64,000 nucleotides of DNA from Lolium rigidum (GCF_022539505.1 NC_061510.1:95372292-95436291); one strand, 5' to 3'; shown: positions 12,072 through 24,612, numbered from the stretch's first letter. The notes: generated by a model not told the origin, from the sequence alone. Program-made: numbers and translations.

Positions 12072-12956
12072 TCTTCATGAACAAATCGACGGGTCATCTC
12101 TCTATGCGCTATATTTTTATTGCTTCATACACTATGTGTTGTTGTTGGAGCGTCTTTATGTTTGTTTTTTTGTTTTGTTTTGTTTTTTTTTTGTTTTTCT
12201 TGTTGTAGCCTATGTTGGATCCCGGCACATTTGTTTTGGAGAAAGACCCGCTTCGTTTTAGTTGCATAGAACACTCTAGTTTTCGCTGTTATTGTTCTGC
12301 GAGTGTTCTAGTTTGCTACTACTGTGTTTAGCTCTGGTTATTTCACTTAAATTTTGTTCAGAGCGCATTAGTGTTCTTTATTTATGTATGATTATCTCTC
12401 TGGTCCATATTGTCTTTCATCTCTGAGAGCTATTTGAAATAAGTTGATTGGTGTTGGATACAAGTAAAAGGTTTCATGACTATAGTGATGCAAAAAGAAG
12501 CTTGTCTAGACTGTAGCATAGATTTTGGTATGTCATGTTGGATGTTATTCTTATCATATGTAGCATGACTTGTCTCAAATAGCTGAGAGTGCATAATGTG
12601 TCATTGAAAGAATCACGTATTGTTTCCATCACAAAAGCATAATATTGTGGTATTCTCCTTTGATGCTTTATTGGGTTGACTTGGCACATGTTTATACCAT
12701 GTTATGAATATAACCAGTCAACTAAAGCCTTTATGATCATTTAGTTTTTTACTGGTAATATCACTTTATGCTTTGATTGATAATATTTTGTCGCTATGCA
12801 TGATTATGGTCATTACTGCTCTCTTAGTTGGTCGCTCCCAGTCTTTTGCTAGCTTTCGCATATACTGAGTGTGAACTCTACTCGTGCATCCAACCACCAT
12901 AAACCAAAGTTTGCCAATTGTGTCCACCATATCACCTAGTAGTATTCATCGGCGTC

Positions 12957-13119
12957 CACGGCTCGGCCACTATCGTGTCTTTGGCGCGCGTCAGCGTGCG
13001 CACATCCGCGTGGCCATTGTACAGGGTGAAGATGTGGGCGCGTGGCCCACCGCCGTCCTCGAAAGCGGACTGCAAGCGGGATGTCGTGGGGATGGTTGCC
13101 TATGCTTCTAGCAGCGCGT
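12957..13119 (+). pseudogene. Host exon, left part (split by copy C)
   Basis: The sequence is GC-rich and codon-like, unlike the TEs on both sides. In frame it reads VHGSATIVSL, PLYRVKMWAR, CKRDVVGMVAYASSS. When the 8.3-kb element at 13120-21462 and one CGCGT duplication are removed, the frame continues without interruption into 21468-21589, giving an uninterrupted tail of more than 95 residues. The left boundary is set where similarity to copy B fades (about 12950-12957), so the true exon start is unknown. I do not recognise the protein family. It is inactivated at this site by the insertion. Confidence 0.55.
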
Positions 13120-14625
13120 TGATGTCTACGTTCCCCCTCCTTTCCTGTAGACAGTGTTGGGCCCCCAAGAGCAGAGGTTTGTAGAACAGCAGCAAGTTTT
13201 CCCTTAAGTGGATCACCCAAGGTTTATCGAACTCAGGGAGGAAGAGGTCAAAGATATCCCTCTCATGCAACCCTGCAACCACAAAGCAAGAAGTCTCTTG
13301 TGTCCCCAACACACCTAATAGGTGCACTAGTTCGGCGAAGAGATAGTGAAATACAGGTGGTATGAATGAATATGAGCAGTAGTAACGGCGCCGGAAAATA
13401 GCTTGCTGGCGTGTAGTTGATGGTGGTAATATGGTAGCGATAGTAACGCGATAAAACGAGTAAACAAGCAGCGATAGCGATATTTAGGAACAAGGCCTAG
13501 GGATTACACTTTCACTAGTGGACACTCTCAACATTGATCACATAACAGAATAGATAAATGCATACTCTACACTCTTGTTGGATGATGAACACATTGCGTA
13601 GGATTACACGAACCCTCAATGCCGGAGTTAACAAGCTCCACAATAATGCTCATATTTTAGTAACCTTTAGTGTAAGATAGATCAACGAGACTAAACCAAG
13701 TACTAGCATAGCATGCACACCGTAACCTTCATGCATATGTAGGAGGAATAGATCACATCAATATTATCATAGCAATAGTTAACTTCGCAATCTACAAGAG
13801 ATCATGATCATAGCATAAACCAAGTACTAACACGGTGCACACACTGTCGTCTTTACACACGTGCGGGAGGAATAGAACTACTTTAATAACATCACTAGAG
13901 TAGCACATAGATGAATTGTGATACAAAACTCATATGAATCTCAATCATGTAAAGCAGCTCATGAGATTATTGTATTGAGGTACATGGGAGAGAGATGAAC
14001 CACATAGCTACCGGTACAGCCCCGAGCCTCGATGGAGAACTACTCCCTCCTCATGGGAGCAGCAGCGGTGATGAAGATGGCGGTGGAGATGGCAGCGGTG
14101 TCGATGGAGAAGCCTTCCGGGGGCACTTCCCCGTCCCGGCAGGGTGCCGGAACAGAGTTCTGTCCCCCGAATTGGAGTTTCGCGACGGTGGCGGCGCCCC
14201 TGGAGTCTTTCTGGAGTTTCGTCAATTCGTATCGAAGTTTTAGGTCACGACGGCTTAAATAGGCGAAGAATCGGAGTCGGAGGGTCTCTGGGGGGCCCAC
14301 ACTATAGGGGGGCGCGGCCCCCCTGGCCGCGCCGGGGTGTGGTGTGGGGCCCCCAGGGCTCCCCTCTGGTCCTTCCCGGGTGTTCTGGATGCTTCCGATG
14401 AAAATAGGAACTTGGGTGTTGATTTCGTCCGATTCGAGAATATTTCGTTACTAGGATTTCGAAACCAAAAACAGCAGAAAACGACAAGCGGCCTCTCGGC
14501 ATCTCGTCAATAGGTTAGTTCCGGAAAACGCATAAAAATGATATAAAGTGTGAACAAAACATGTTGGTATTGTCATAAAACAAGCATGGAACATCGGAAA
14601 TTATAGATACGTTGGAGACGTATCG
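13120..14625 (-). repeat. 3' LTR of copy C
   Basis: About 1506 bp. Its inner end is TATCG where the other LTR has TATCA, so the terminal dinucleotide next to the polypurine tract has mutated or is miscalled. The polypurine-type motif (reverse complement of AAGCTTGGGGATGC) abuts at 14626-14640. Confidence 0.9.
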
Positions 14626-17071
14626 GCATCCCCAAGCTTAGTTCCTACTCGTCCTCGAGTAGGTAAACGATAAAAGATAATTTCCGAGGTGACATGCTAC
14701 CAACATAATCTTAATCATACCATTGTAAAGCATATGAGATGAATGCAGCGATTCGAAACAATGTAAATGCAATGAGTAAACAATTGAATCATATAGCAAA
14801 GACTTTTCATGAATAGTACTTTCGAGACGAGCATCAATAAGTCTTGCATAAGAGTTACTCATAAAGCAATAAATTCATAGTAAAGACATTGAAGCAACAC
14901 AATGGAAGATTAAGTTTCAGCGGTTGCTTTCAACTTGTAACATGTATATCTCATGGATAGTTGTCAATGCGAGCAATATAACAAATGCAATAAGCAAGTA
15001 TGTAAGAATCAATGCACAGTTCACACAAATGTTTGCTTCTTGAGGTGGAGAGAGATAGGTGAACTGACTCAACATTGAAAGTAAAAGAATGGTCCTTCAA
15101 AGAGGAAAGCATCGATTGCTATATTTGTGCTAGAGCTTTGATTTTGAAAACATATAGAGAGCATAAAAGTAAAATTTTGAGAGGTGCTTGTTGTTGTCAA
15201 CGAATGGTAGCGGGTACTCTAACCCCCTTGCCAGACAAACCTTCAAAGAGCGGCTCCCATTTTATTTTATTTTTGGGTGGCACTCCTTCCAACATTTCTT
15301 TCACAAACCATGGCTAACCGAATCCTCGGGTGCACGCCAACAATCTCATACCATGAAGGAGTGCCTTTTTATTTTAGTTTTATTATGATGACACTCCTCC
15401 CAACCTTTGCTTACACAAGCCATGGCTAACCGAATCCTTCGGGTGCCGTCCAACAATCACATACCATGGAGGAGTGTCTATTTTTGTTAATTAATTTGGG
15501 ACTGGGAATCCCATTGCCAGCTCTTTTTGCAAAATTATTGGATAAGCGGATGAAGCCACTAGTCCATTGGTGAAAGTTGCCCAACAAGATTGAAAGATAA
15601 ACACCACATACTTCCTCATGAGCTATAAAACATTGACACAAATCAGAGGTGATAAATTTTGAATTGTTTAAAGGTAGCACTCAAGCAATTTACTTTGGAA
15701 TGGCGGAGAAATACCATGTAGTAGGTAGGTATGGTGGACACAAATGGCATAGTGGTTGGCTCAAGTATTTTGGATGCATGAGAAGTATTCCCTCTCGATA
15801 CAAGGTTTAGGCTAGCAAGGTTGTTTGAAGCAAACACAAGCATTAACTAGTACAGCAAAACTCACATAAAAGACATATTACAAGCATTATAAAACTATAC
15901 ATCGTCTTCCTTGTTGTTCAAACATCTTACTAGAAAATATCTAGACTCTAGAGAAACCACTCATGCAAACCAAATTTTAGCATGCTCTATGTATTTCTTC
16001 ATTAATGGGTGCAAAGCATATGATGCAAGAGCTTAAACATGAGCACAAAAATTGCCAAGTATCACATTACCCAAGACATTATAGCAATTACTACATGTAT
16101 CATTTTCCAATTCCAACCATACAACAATTTAACGAAGAGGAAACTTCGCCATGAATATTATGAGCTAAGAACACATGCGTTCATATGAACCAGCGGAGCG
16201 GGTCTCTCTCCCACACAAGCATGATGTAATCCAATTTATTCAAACAAAAACAAAAAACAAAAGCACACAGACGCTCCAAGTAAAGCACATAAGATGTGAC
16301 CGAATAAAAATATAGTTTCAAGAGAAGGAACCTGATAATTTATCGATGAAGAAGGGGATGCCTTGGGCATCCCCAAGCTTAGACGCTTGAGTCTTCTTGA
16401 TATATGCAGGGATGAACCACCGGGGCATCCCCAAGCTTAGACTTTTCACTCTTCTTGATCGTAGTATATCATCCTCCTCTCTTGACCCTTGAAAACTTCC
16501 TCCACACCAAACTCGAAACAACTCATTAGAGGGTTAGTGGACAATAAAAATTAACATGTTCAGAGGTGACACAATCATTCTTAACACTTCTGTACATTGC
16601 ATAAAGCTACTGGACATTAATGGATCAAAGAAATTCATCCAACATAGCAAAAGAGGCAATGCGAAATAAAAGGCAGAATCTGTCAAAACAGAACAGTCCG
16701 TAAAGATGGATTTTATTAGGCCACCAGACTTGCTCAAATGAAAATGCTCAAATTGAATGAAAGTTGCGTACATATCTGAGGATCACTCACGTAAATTGGC
16801 ATAATTTTCTGAGTTACCTACGGAGAATTAGACCCAGATTCGTGACAGCAAAGAAATCTGTTTCTGCGCAGTAATCCAAATCTAGTATTTACTTTACTAT
16901 CAAAGACTTTACTTGGCACAACAAAACATAAAACTAAGATAAGGAGAGGTTGCTACAGTAGTAAAAAATTTCCAAGACACAAATATAAAACAAAGTACTG
17001 TAGAAAAATAACACATGGGTTATCTCCCAAGAAGTTCTTTCTTTATAGCCATTAAGATGGGCTCAGCAGTT
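14626..17071 (-). other. 3' non-coding internal region of copy C
   Basis: About 2.4 kb without coding capacity lies between gag and the 3' LTR. It contains three copies of the polypurine-like motif (14626-14640, 16368-16382, 16425-16440) and the conserved hairpin at 16354-16374. Confidence 0.7.
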
Positions 17072-19787
17072 TTAATAATCCATTCGCGGGAAATAGTATT
17101 TGAAGCAAAAGAGAGCTTCAAGAGGCAAATTCAAAACAAATTTAAGTCTAACATGCTTCCTATGAAGAGGAATCTTGTACACAAACGAATTCATGAAGAA
17201 CAAAGTGACAAGCATAAGAGGATAAAACATGAGTAACTTCAAGATTCTCAACATAAAGAGGGGAAACTTAATATTATTAAGATGCATATAACCATATTTC
17301 CCTCTCTCATAATAACTTTCAGTAGCATCATTGATGAAATCCACAATATACCCATCACTTAAAACATTCTTATCATGGTTCATATGCATAGAAGTATCGT
17401 TAAATTTTGCATAAGAAGAGTTATTCTCATTAATAGTAATTGGAGCAAGATTATTATCAAGAATTTGAACATGGTAAACAAGTTGCCTATTAAGGGGATT
17501 GTTTTTGGTAATCCAATCATGACTATGACAAGTTTCATAAGGATAGTTAGAACCTATATCATAGCATTCTTTATAATAATCATTAGAGATTGGAGGCATA
17601 GTGTTATCATAAGAAATAGAATAGTTATCCTTCACAATCGGTTTATCTGTGTCCACACCGTTATTGTTATTAGAAGGAGATGTATCAAGAACATAATGAC
17701 CAGTAGCTAAAGGATTTGCAAACACCTCTTCCCCAAGCTTAGAGCTTTCTATATCATTATGGGAGGAAGCATGGATAGTACTGACACTATGGCAATTATT
17801 ATCCTCATCATTTTCAGAATTAGTTTCCCAGAGATTTGCAATATCAAAAGTAGTGTGCTCATTCAAATCATGATTGCTAATGTATGTAAAGGGCATAGGA
17901 AGATCATCATATTCAGATTCATTATCACAATAATCATCAGGAGCAACATACTTACGGTTACCTATCGTTATCTCATATACGCGGGGATATGCTGTTACCT
18001 CTTTCTTTTTATTCCCCTTCTTCTTCTTCTTCTTCTTCTTCTTCTTCTTCTTCATTCCCTTCTTCTTCTTTTTCTCTTCCTTCTCCTCGTTCCCTTCTTC
18101 AGGAAGAAGAGGCTTGAAGGGTGGCTTGTCCGCATAACCTGATTTACTTTCGAAACAATAGAAGAAACTTGGGAGGATCCCTCCTTTTCGTTAATTAGTT
18201 GAAAACACACAGCGGTCCTATCATATTTTGGCAAGGTGTCATCTTCTAAAATATTTTGTATGTAAGTATTTGTATGGCTATTATCAATGCAATAAGAAAA
18301 ACACCCATGCAGGACATCATCAATATCAAGATCACTCATATGTAACAAAGAGATTTTTCTCGACAGTTCTTCACACCCCAAAAATAAAGTAAGTTCATCA
18401 TGCTGATTAGGAGTAATTTCATCATCACAATACAAATTTGCAGCACTCATTTGGTTCAAATTATCATTGGAGGAGCATTGAAAATTAAAATGACCCACTT
18501 CATGGCAAACTTCACAAATAAAAGGATAGAGGGCACAAACTTTTTTACCAAGATCATCTAGAGCCCTAAACCACTTTCTAGTTTTTTCATTAGCATGATG
18601 GATACAATATTCATCTTTGATTTGATTAATTCCACAAGGTCTATGTATTCCACAAAAATTAACATGCTTATAGGAAATAGCATTCTTAGGAGTTTGAGCA
18701 TGCTTATTGCAATAATTAACAACAATTTCATTCTTCATGCAAGCCTCTTTAAAAGGTTCATGATACTTATCAAAATTATTTTTAGGCAATTCGAAATGAG
18801 AAGCAAAGGCTTTATAAAGATTTGCAGCAACTTGAGAGTCAAGACCATAAGTGGCACTCATATTTCGAAATTTATCGGTATCCATAAAAGCTTCAATGCA
18901 TTCATAATCATAATTTATACCTGACTCTTTACCTTCATTGTTCTCCCATCCTTCAGCGTTGTCCTCAATCCGATCAAGGAGGTCCCACCTAGCTTCAACC
19001 TCCTTGCTTGTGAAAGATCCCTCCGAACATGCGTCCAGATAGTCCTTGTGTTGTCCTGAAAGCCTCGCATAAAAATTGTTAACAATAACATTACGGGGGA
19101 GCTCATGAATGGGACATTTGAGCATTAGTGATTTCAATCTCCCCCATGCTTGAGAAATACTCTCTCCATCATGAGGATAAAAGTTATAAATATAATTCCT
19201 ATCAATATGCACTTCATGCGGAGGATAAAATTTAGAATAAAAGAGAGATGCAATTTCCTCCCAACCAAGAGAATGCCTATTCTCCAACAATTTATACCAA
19301 TGCGGTGCTTTACCAGACAGCGAAACAGAGAATAGCTTCTTCCTCACTTCATCCATAGAGATACCGCACACTTGAATAACCCACATAATTCGTGCAAAAA
19401 CAATAAATGATCTCTAGGATGGACAGTTCCATCCCCTTTATAGTGGTTGTCCATAACACGTTCAATAATTTTCATGGGTATTTTATACGGAATACTTTCA
19501 GCAGGTGGATTTAAAATATCAGAAGCATTATTAGAGTTATCGCATATGGGAGATAAAGCATTATCAGGACAAATTTTCTCCCCTAAGGATGGGAAGCTAA
19601 AAAGATCACAAAAACTAGCTTCCCCAAGCTTAGACTTCTTCATAGCATTAGCAGTAATTGCATTCATACTAATAACATCGCTACTAGCATGCAAATAAGG
19701 TTCCATAGGTTTTTTAATTTTCGCATCAAACAATTCTAAATCAGGAAAAAGACTAAAAAGCTCACCAATTTTTTTGTTGTTTTCCAT
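17072..19787 (-). pseudogene. Athila-type gag of copy C (apparent two frameshifts)
   Basis: Three consecutive open frames, 19787-19344, 19386-18052 and 18055-17072, read as one gag protein of about 900 residues. The N-terminus carries MENNKKIGELFSLFPDLELF and the SKLGEASF motif. The middle is a retrotransposon gag domain (FYSKFYPPHEVHIDRNYIYNF, HDGESISQAWGRLKSLMLKCP) followed by a CEVCHEVGHFNFQC zinc-knuckle-like motif. A polylysine run encoded by a (CTT)n tract (18017-18056) leads into an acidic C-terminal part with YERGKYGYMH. Both frame breaks can be explained by a single missing A in a CAGG context, so they may be consensus errors. Confidence 0.8.
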
Positions 19788-19924
19788 TATGCCTAACTAG
19801 TGTAAACAAGAAACAAAAAGTTGCAATTGCGGGATCTAAAGGAAATAGCTTCGAGCACTCACACAATGGCGCCGGAAAAGTTACTTTACCCGAGACCGTA
19901 GTATGAGAGCCTTTTACCTTTCCT

Positions 19925-19943
19925 CCCCGAGCAACGGCGCCGG
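19925..19943 (-). other. Primer binding site of copy C
   Basis: On the minus strand this matches the 3' end of tRNA-Asp (TGGCGCCGTTGC...CGGGG), except that the sequence here has CCGGCGCC and CTCGGGG. Both departures are at CAG/CCGG-type sites. Confidence 0.75.
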
Positions 19944-19952
19944 AAAAGTGCT

Positions 19953-21462
19953 TGATGTCTACGTTCCCCCTCCTTTCCTGTAGACAGTGTTGGGCCCCCA
20001 AGAGCAGAGGTTTGTAGAACAGCAGCAACTTTTCCCTTAAGTGGATCACCCAAGGTTTATCGAACTCAGGGAGGAAGAGGTCAAAGATATCCCTCTCATG
20101 CAACCCTGCAACCACAAAGCAAGAAGTCTCTTGTGTCCCCAACACACCTAATAGGTGCACTAGTTCGGCGAAGAGATAGTGAAATACGGGTGGTATGAAT
20201 GAATATGAGCGAGTAGTAACGGCGCCGAGAAAATAGCTTGCTGGCGTGTAGTTGATGGTGGTAATATGGTAGCGAGTAGTAACGCAGATAAAACGAGTAA
20301 ACAAGCAGCGATAGCGATATTTAGGAACAAGGCCTAGGGATTACACTTTCACTAGTGGACACTCTCAACATTGATCACATAACGAGAATAGATAAATGCA
20401 TACTCTACACTCTTGTTGGATGATGAACACATTGCGTAGGATTACACGAACCCTCAATGCCGGAGTTAACAAGCTCCACAATAATGCTCATATTTTAGTA
20501 ACCTTTAGTGTAAGATAGATCAACGAGACTAAACCAAGTACTAGCATAGCATGCACACCGTAACCTTCATGCATATGTAGGAGGAATAGATCACATCAAT
20601 ATTATCATAGCAATAGTTAACTTCGCAATCTACAAGAGATCATGATCATAGCATAAACCAAGTACTAACACGGTGCACACACTGTCGTCTTTACACACGT
20701 GCAGGAGGAATAGAACTACTTTAATAACATCACTAGAGTAGCACATAGATGAATTGTGATACAAAACTCATATGAATCTCAATCATGTAAAGCAGCTCAT
20801 GAGATTATTGTATTGAGGTACATGGGAGAGAGATGAACCACATAGCTACCGGTACAGCCCCGAGCCTCGATGGAGAACTACTCCCTCCTCATGGGAGCAG
20901 CAGCGGTGATGAAGATGGCGGTGGAGATGGCAGCGGTGTCGATGGAGAAGCCTTCCGGGGGCACTTCCCCGTCCCGGCAGGGTGCCGGAACGAGTTCTGT
21001 CCCCCGAATTGGAGTTTCGCGACGGTGGCGGCGCCCCGGAGTCTTTACCGGAGTTTCGTCAATTCGTATCGAAGTTTTAGGTCACGACGGCTTAAATAGG
21101 CGAAGAATCGGAGTCGGAGGGTCTGCGGGGGCCCACACTATAGGGGCGCGGCCCCCACGGCCGCGCCGGGGTGTGGTGTGGGGCCCCCGAGGCTCCCCTA
21201 CGGTCCTTCCCGGGTGTTCTGGATGCTTCCGATGAAAATAGGAACTTGGGTGTTGATTTCGTCCGATTCGAGAATATTTCGTTACTAGGATTTCTGAAAC
21301 CAAAAACAAGCAGAAAACAGACAAGCGGCCTCTCGGCATCTCGTCAATAGGTTAGTTCCGGAAAACGCATAAAAATGATATAAAGTGTGAACAAAACATG
21401 TTGGTATTGTCATAAAACAAGCATGGAACATCGGAAATTATAGATACGTTGGAGACGTATCA
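19953..21462 (-). repeat. 5' LTR of copy C
   Basis: About 1510 bp, alignable base for base with 13120-14625. Differences are mostly 1-bp indels and paired changes, for example GAGCAGTAG versus GAGCGAGTAG and CCCTGGCC versus CCACGGCC. Confidence 0.9.
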
Positions 21463-21467
21463 CGCGT

Positions 21468-21589
21468 CGCTGGGCGCCATCCCGGTTGAGGAGCTTACAT
21501 CGTTCCTCGTGGTACCGGGGCCATACCTCGTCGGTGATGGATCGTCCAAGCAACTGCGTCTCTACATTCGCATATGCAAGCACATGTAG
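21468..21589 (+). pseudogene. Host exon, right part (split by copy C)
   Basis: It continues the frame of 12957-13119 after excision of copy C. Residues read SLGAIPVEELTSFLVVPGPY, then SSKQLRLYIRICKHM and TAG at 21587-21589. The stop is in frame and the codon use is GC-rich, as in the left part. Protein family unknown. Confidence 0.55.
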
Positions 21590-21706
21590 CTATAGTTACT
21601 TTGATTAGTTGAAAAAAGCTGTCAGTTTGCTGCAAAGTACTCTACTAGTCCACTGCTATTTTTTTACTGATAGATGTTTCAGATATGGTCCAAACTATTT
21701 GTAGTA

Positions 21707-21807
21707 CTCCTTCATATCCATTATTTGCAACTAAAATGGATGTATCTATAATTTAAATATGTTTAGATACATCTTTATTAGTGTCAAGTAATATGAATCG
21801 GAGTGAG
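21707..21807. mobile_element. Stowaway MITE
   Basis: 101 bp flanked by TA dinucleotides (21705-21706 and 21808-21809). The ends CTCCTTCATATCCATTA and TAATATGAATCGGAGTGAG are imperfect inverted repeats of the Stowaway (Tc1/mariner) type. The centre is AT-rich (GGATGTATCTATAATTTAA). Confidence 0.85.
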
Positions 21808-21843
21808 TAATAATGCAACCTGGAAGTGACCGCTCCCACTCTA

Positions 21844-22035
21844 CTCCCTCCATAGTCCATACCGGTTTACAGGGGTATCACATTTCAAAAAAAATCTTCA
21901 ACTACTAATTCAGTCAACAAAATATGATGTATATATCACAAAAAATGTTCTATTTAAAACTTCTTTTGAATATGAATCCAATGGTATAATTTTGTGGCAT
22001 GTATCTTATATTTTTTTGAACAAATTTGTAGTCAA
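21844..22035. mobile_element. Stowaway-type MITE fragment
   Basis: It starts CTCCCTCCATAGTCCATACC after a TA and has the AT-rich body typical of a longer Stowaway family. It lacks a matching inverted right end, so it is truncated or diverged near 22035. Confidence 0.55.
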
Positions 22036-23376
22036 ATGGGGGTAGCGAAGAGAAGGAGACGAGGTGGACCGAAGGACCCGCATATTGCGGACCCACCTGT
22101 CTAAGTTGTCCAAAAATTCGAGGATCCTAAATTGGCGTGCGCGGGAATTTTGAATAACCGAAATGTACCCTAGTTTTTTGGATATCAGGCAAACGAGAAA
22201 TGTCCTTTCTACCCGTTGGTTTTATTAACTGTTATGGCTAAACACAGCGAGTGCGCAAGGGTATTCAAGGAACTGCATACAAAATGCCGGCACAATAAGC
22301 ACTTTATCATCCTATTCATCGTACACATCCAGTTTTCCCCAATTCGATGAACCCTAGATCTGCCTTCGGTCACATCCACCACCACCGTACTTCATCATCC
22401 TATTCACCGGACACATCGCCCCGGTGCTCCGACCACCTCGTCAGCGGCATCATGGCTATAAGTAGTAGGATCCTATAGGTTAAGTTGAGCTGTGTAGATC
22501 ATTAACACGGTTGCTTAGAAAGTGGCTTGATGTAGATGTAACTTTTTTAGTAGAGACCCCGCATTTCTGCATTAAGATGACATGAACTTTGATTTGGGCT
22601 CTGCTTTGTTCTCTCCGGGAAGAGATCGTTTGGCCGATGATGTCTGAGGCCAAGTAAATTATCCTTGGTCGATCAGGTTGAAGCCTGAAGGTCCTTTGTA
22701 GCTCATTATTTCCGATGAGTATGAACACACTACTGCAAGTAGTATTGGCATTCATGGGGATAGGTGTAATCAGAGTGTGATTTGATCGGTTCTACCTGTC
22801 CCCATGATCCCCATTGTAATTCCGCTATGATTGTATCAGGCTCTTGCGAAGCTGCTTGCTTTAGTGCCTTATGGTCATACTACTGGTTGTGGTGCATGCC
22901 TATGAGGCCTCAATCCCTATAGATCGCACTTTGTCCGATGATTAGGCTACCCGCGAGTGTTGAAAAGACGAATACTATTAATTGTTTTTAGAAGAAAAGG
23001 GCAAAGCCCCAGTTCCATTTCTGAAACCTACTGCATCCAGTTTTCTACGGCTTAATATTATTGGGCCTTCTATCTCTTCAATTTCTGAAACCATGTCTTA
23101 CTGCATCCAGTTTTCTGAAACCAAATCTAATTCTAACACTTTTTATGCTGCTTAATTAATACTATTGGGCCTTCTATCTCTTCATTGTACTGATGATACT
23201 GTGCTTGCAGTTGAGGCTTTTCTCAATGTTTTTATGAGGTTCTATACATATTGTCTAAAATAAGTTCTTGACACATTTATTATTGCTAGATCTATTCACA
23301 GGTTTATAGTTGTTTGCAAACGAAAATTAATTTCCACAGTGCTATTTTGATTGATACATGTTGTTATTCTTACTAG
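22036..23376. other. Intergenic or 5' region of the following gene
   Basis: No sustained ORF. 22300-22480 is exon-like (CCCTAGATCTGCC..., then ATAG|GTTAAG at about 22480, a possible donor), so this may hold a 5' UTR exon and a long first intron of the gene at 23377-24285. The repeated phrase TCTCTTCA...CTGCATCCAGTTTTCTGAAACC near 23030-23110 is a local duplication. Confidence 0.3.
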
Positions 23377-24285
23377 GGAACTAATCAAACACCTTCAGAT
23401 GTGACCACACTCCAGCCAGGCCCAGAAAGATCATTGACAGCCCTGGCGGCGCCCTCTGTTAGACGTATATATATCAGGCCCAGTGGAGGCTTAGCATTTG
23501 GATCAGTTGATGGACATGCAACAAGTAACAGAAGAATTGTGGGTGAAATCACCCCAAAGTTTGCCAGTGAATTGTCTCTGCGTCCAAATTTAAAGAGATA
23601 CAAGAAAGACACCGGGCTCCTCTCAGAATACTGCGGTAAGTTCTTATTACCTCCATTTGCCTCCATCTATGTCTATATAAAGCTTTTAATTTTCAGAGAT
23701 TGTCATTCTTATGCATGTTATCTCATGTCATTAGGCAAGTGTTTATGTAGACAAAAATCGTCTGCCAGTACAAGTAGCGTCTAGAATGTCACTTCAAAGA
23801 GTCCTTCTACTACGTCGGTACCAATTCAGAAGATAACGGTTTAATGAACATCTACTCAGTGAAAAATCCCATCAGGTCGATCAACATTGTTGACTGGAGC
23901 ACACTTGTGCAACACTGGAAGGCATCTCATGGTCAGCTACAATCAGGCCTTCCAGCCCGTGGAACCATTATTCCTTAAGGTGGTACTACCCTGCCGAAGG
24001 AAAGCCCTATCCGCTCTATGAGCAATGCTAACTGGAACAAACTCTTGGAGCACTGGAGTTTATACCTAGAGGATGGTCAGCTACTTTATGGCCTTGCAGC
24101 AGCTGGTAACTTTAATCCTGAAAGTGGTACTGCCATGCCAAAAGTAAGCCCCACCAGCTCGATTAGCAATGCTGATTGGAACAGGCTTGTGCAGGAATGG
24201 AAGGTATCCCATGGTCATCTACTCTCTAATCTTCCAGCTGGTGGAACCTTCAATCCTTAAGCTGGTACAACCATCTCAAAATATG
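23377..24285 (+). pseudogene. Unknown gene with three tryptophan-containing repeats, frame broken
   Basis: A first exon-like block (23377-23635) sits between TACTAG and GGTAAG splice-type borders and encodes a basic sequence including SVRRIYIRPSGGLAFGSVDG and ELSLRPNLKRYKKDTGLLSE. A second block from about 23745 changes frame near 23785. It then encodes FKESFYYVGTNSEDNGLMNI and three repeats of the form (I/N)xDW..L...W....G.L...LPA.G. Stop codons TAA fall at the same place in repeat units 1 and 3, where unit 2 has GAA. I do not recognise the family. The first block could be coding and the second degenerate. Confidence 0.4.
23868..24285 (+). repeat. Three tandem 138-144 bp coding-like repeats
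   Basis: Units start at 23868, 24006 and 24150, with periods of 138 and 144 bp (46 and 48 codons). Invariant tryptophan codons are at 23895, 24033 and 24177. Each unit contains GGTCA(G/T)CTAC and CTTCCAGC(C/T)-like segments and ends in a CCT(T/G)AAG or CCTGAAAG junction. Confidence 0.8.
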
Positions 24286-24517
24286 CTGAAGCGTGTATAG
24301 TGCTCACGACAATCTACCCTTTAACATGTGATTTAATGGTGTGAAGGTAATTGGTAGCCTTTTTGTGGTGAGCTGATCTTAGTTAAGTTTTCGTATAGTT
24401 GAATTGATCTTAGAGGTGAATTGATCTTACTGGTAATTATGTTGTGTGTTTTCAATTGAGAAAGGAATACCATCAGGCTTGAAAAGTGGTGATAATAGTA
24501 GTTTTGTGTCTTCGTGG

Positions 24518-24612
24518 ATTTTTTTTTCGAAAAGGGGAATCTCTAGTCTCTGCATCATTTGCAAAGATGCATGCATGGTCTGATTTGGACGGCTGCCATG
24601 CACACCATCGGC
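24518..24612 (-). mobile_element. Possible tail of a minus-strand retroposon
   Basis: A T-rich run (TTTTTTTTTCGAAAAGGGG) is followed by CTCTGCATCATTTGCAAAGATGCATGCATGG. This arrangement is common at the A-rich ends of grass retroposons read in reverse. The far end was not located, so this is a weak call. Confidence 0.3.

Larger units (their letters stand above)
8997..12950 (+). mobile_element. Right-truncated Sabrina/Athila-like gypsy element (copy B)
   Basis: It starts with a diverged LTR, TGCTACGTTGCAAACG, alignable to the TGATACGTCTCC start of the other two copies. The LTR runs 8997-10400 and ends GTAGATATCA. A tRNA-Asp-type primer binding site (TGGCGCCGTTGTCGGGG) follows at 10411. Internal sequence resembles copy D (32317-40395) until about 12950, where similarity stops inside the 3' non-coding region. 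The 3' LTR is absent, so no target duplication can be checked. This is the most degenerate and presumably the oldest of the three copies. Confidence 0.75.
13120..21462 (-). mobile_element. Complete Sabrina/Athila-like gypsy element, gag-only (copy C)
   Basis: The element is 8343 bp with ends TGATGTCTACG and GACGTATCA, flanked by perfect CGCGT duplications (13115-13119 and 21463-21467). It has two nearly identical LTRs of about 1.51 kb, and a tRNA-Asp-type primer binding site next to the right LTR shows it lies on the minus strand. Coding capacity is limited to one long Athila-type gag. No protease, reverse transcriptase, RNase H or integrase is present, so it must be mobilised in trans. High LTR identity, ignoring small CAG/CTG-type indels, suggests a recent insertion. 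Confidence 0.9.

Noticed and set aside
17375..18142. Plus-strand ORFs at 17375-17710 and 17759-18142
   Set aside because: Antisense to the C-terminal half of gag in copy C; the leucine run is the complement of the polylysine (CTT)n tract.
8997..21462. Copies B and C as the two LTR ends of one large element
   Set aside because: They lie in opposite orientation, copy C has both its own LTRs and a perfect CGCGT duplication, and host exon sequence separates them.
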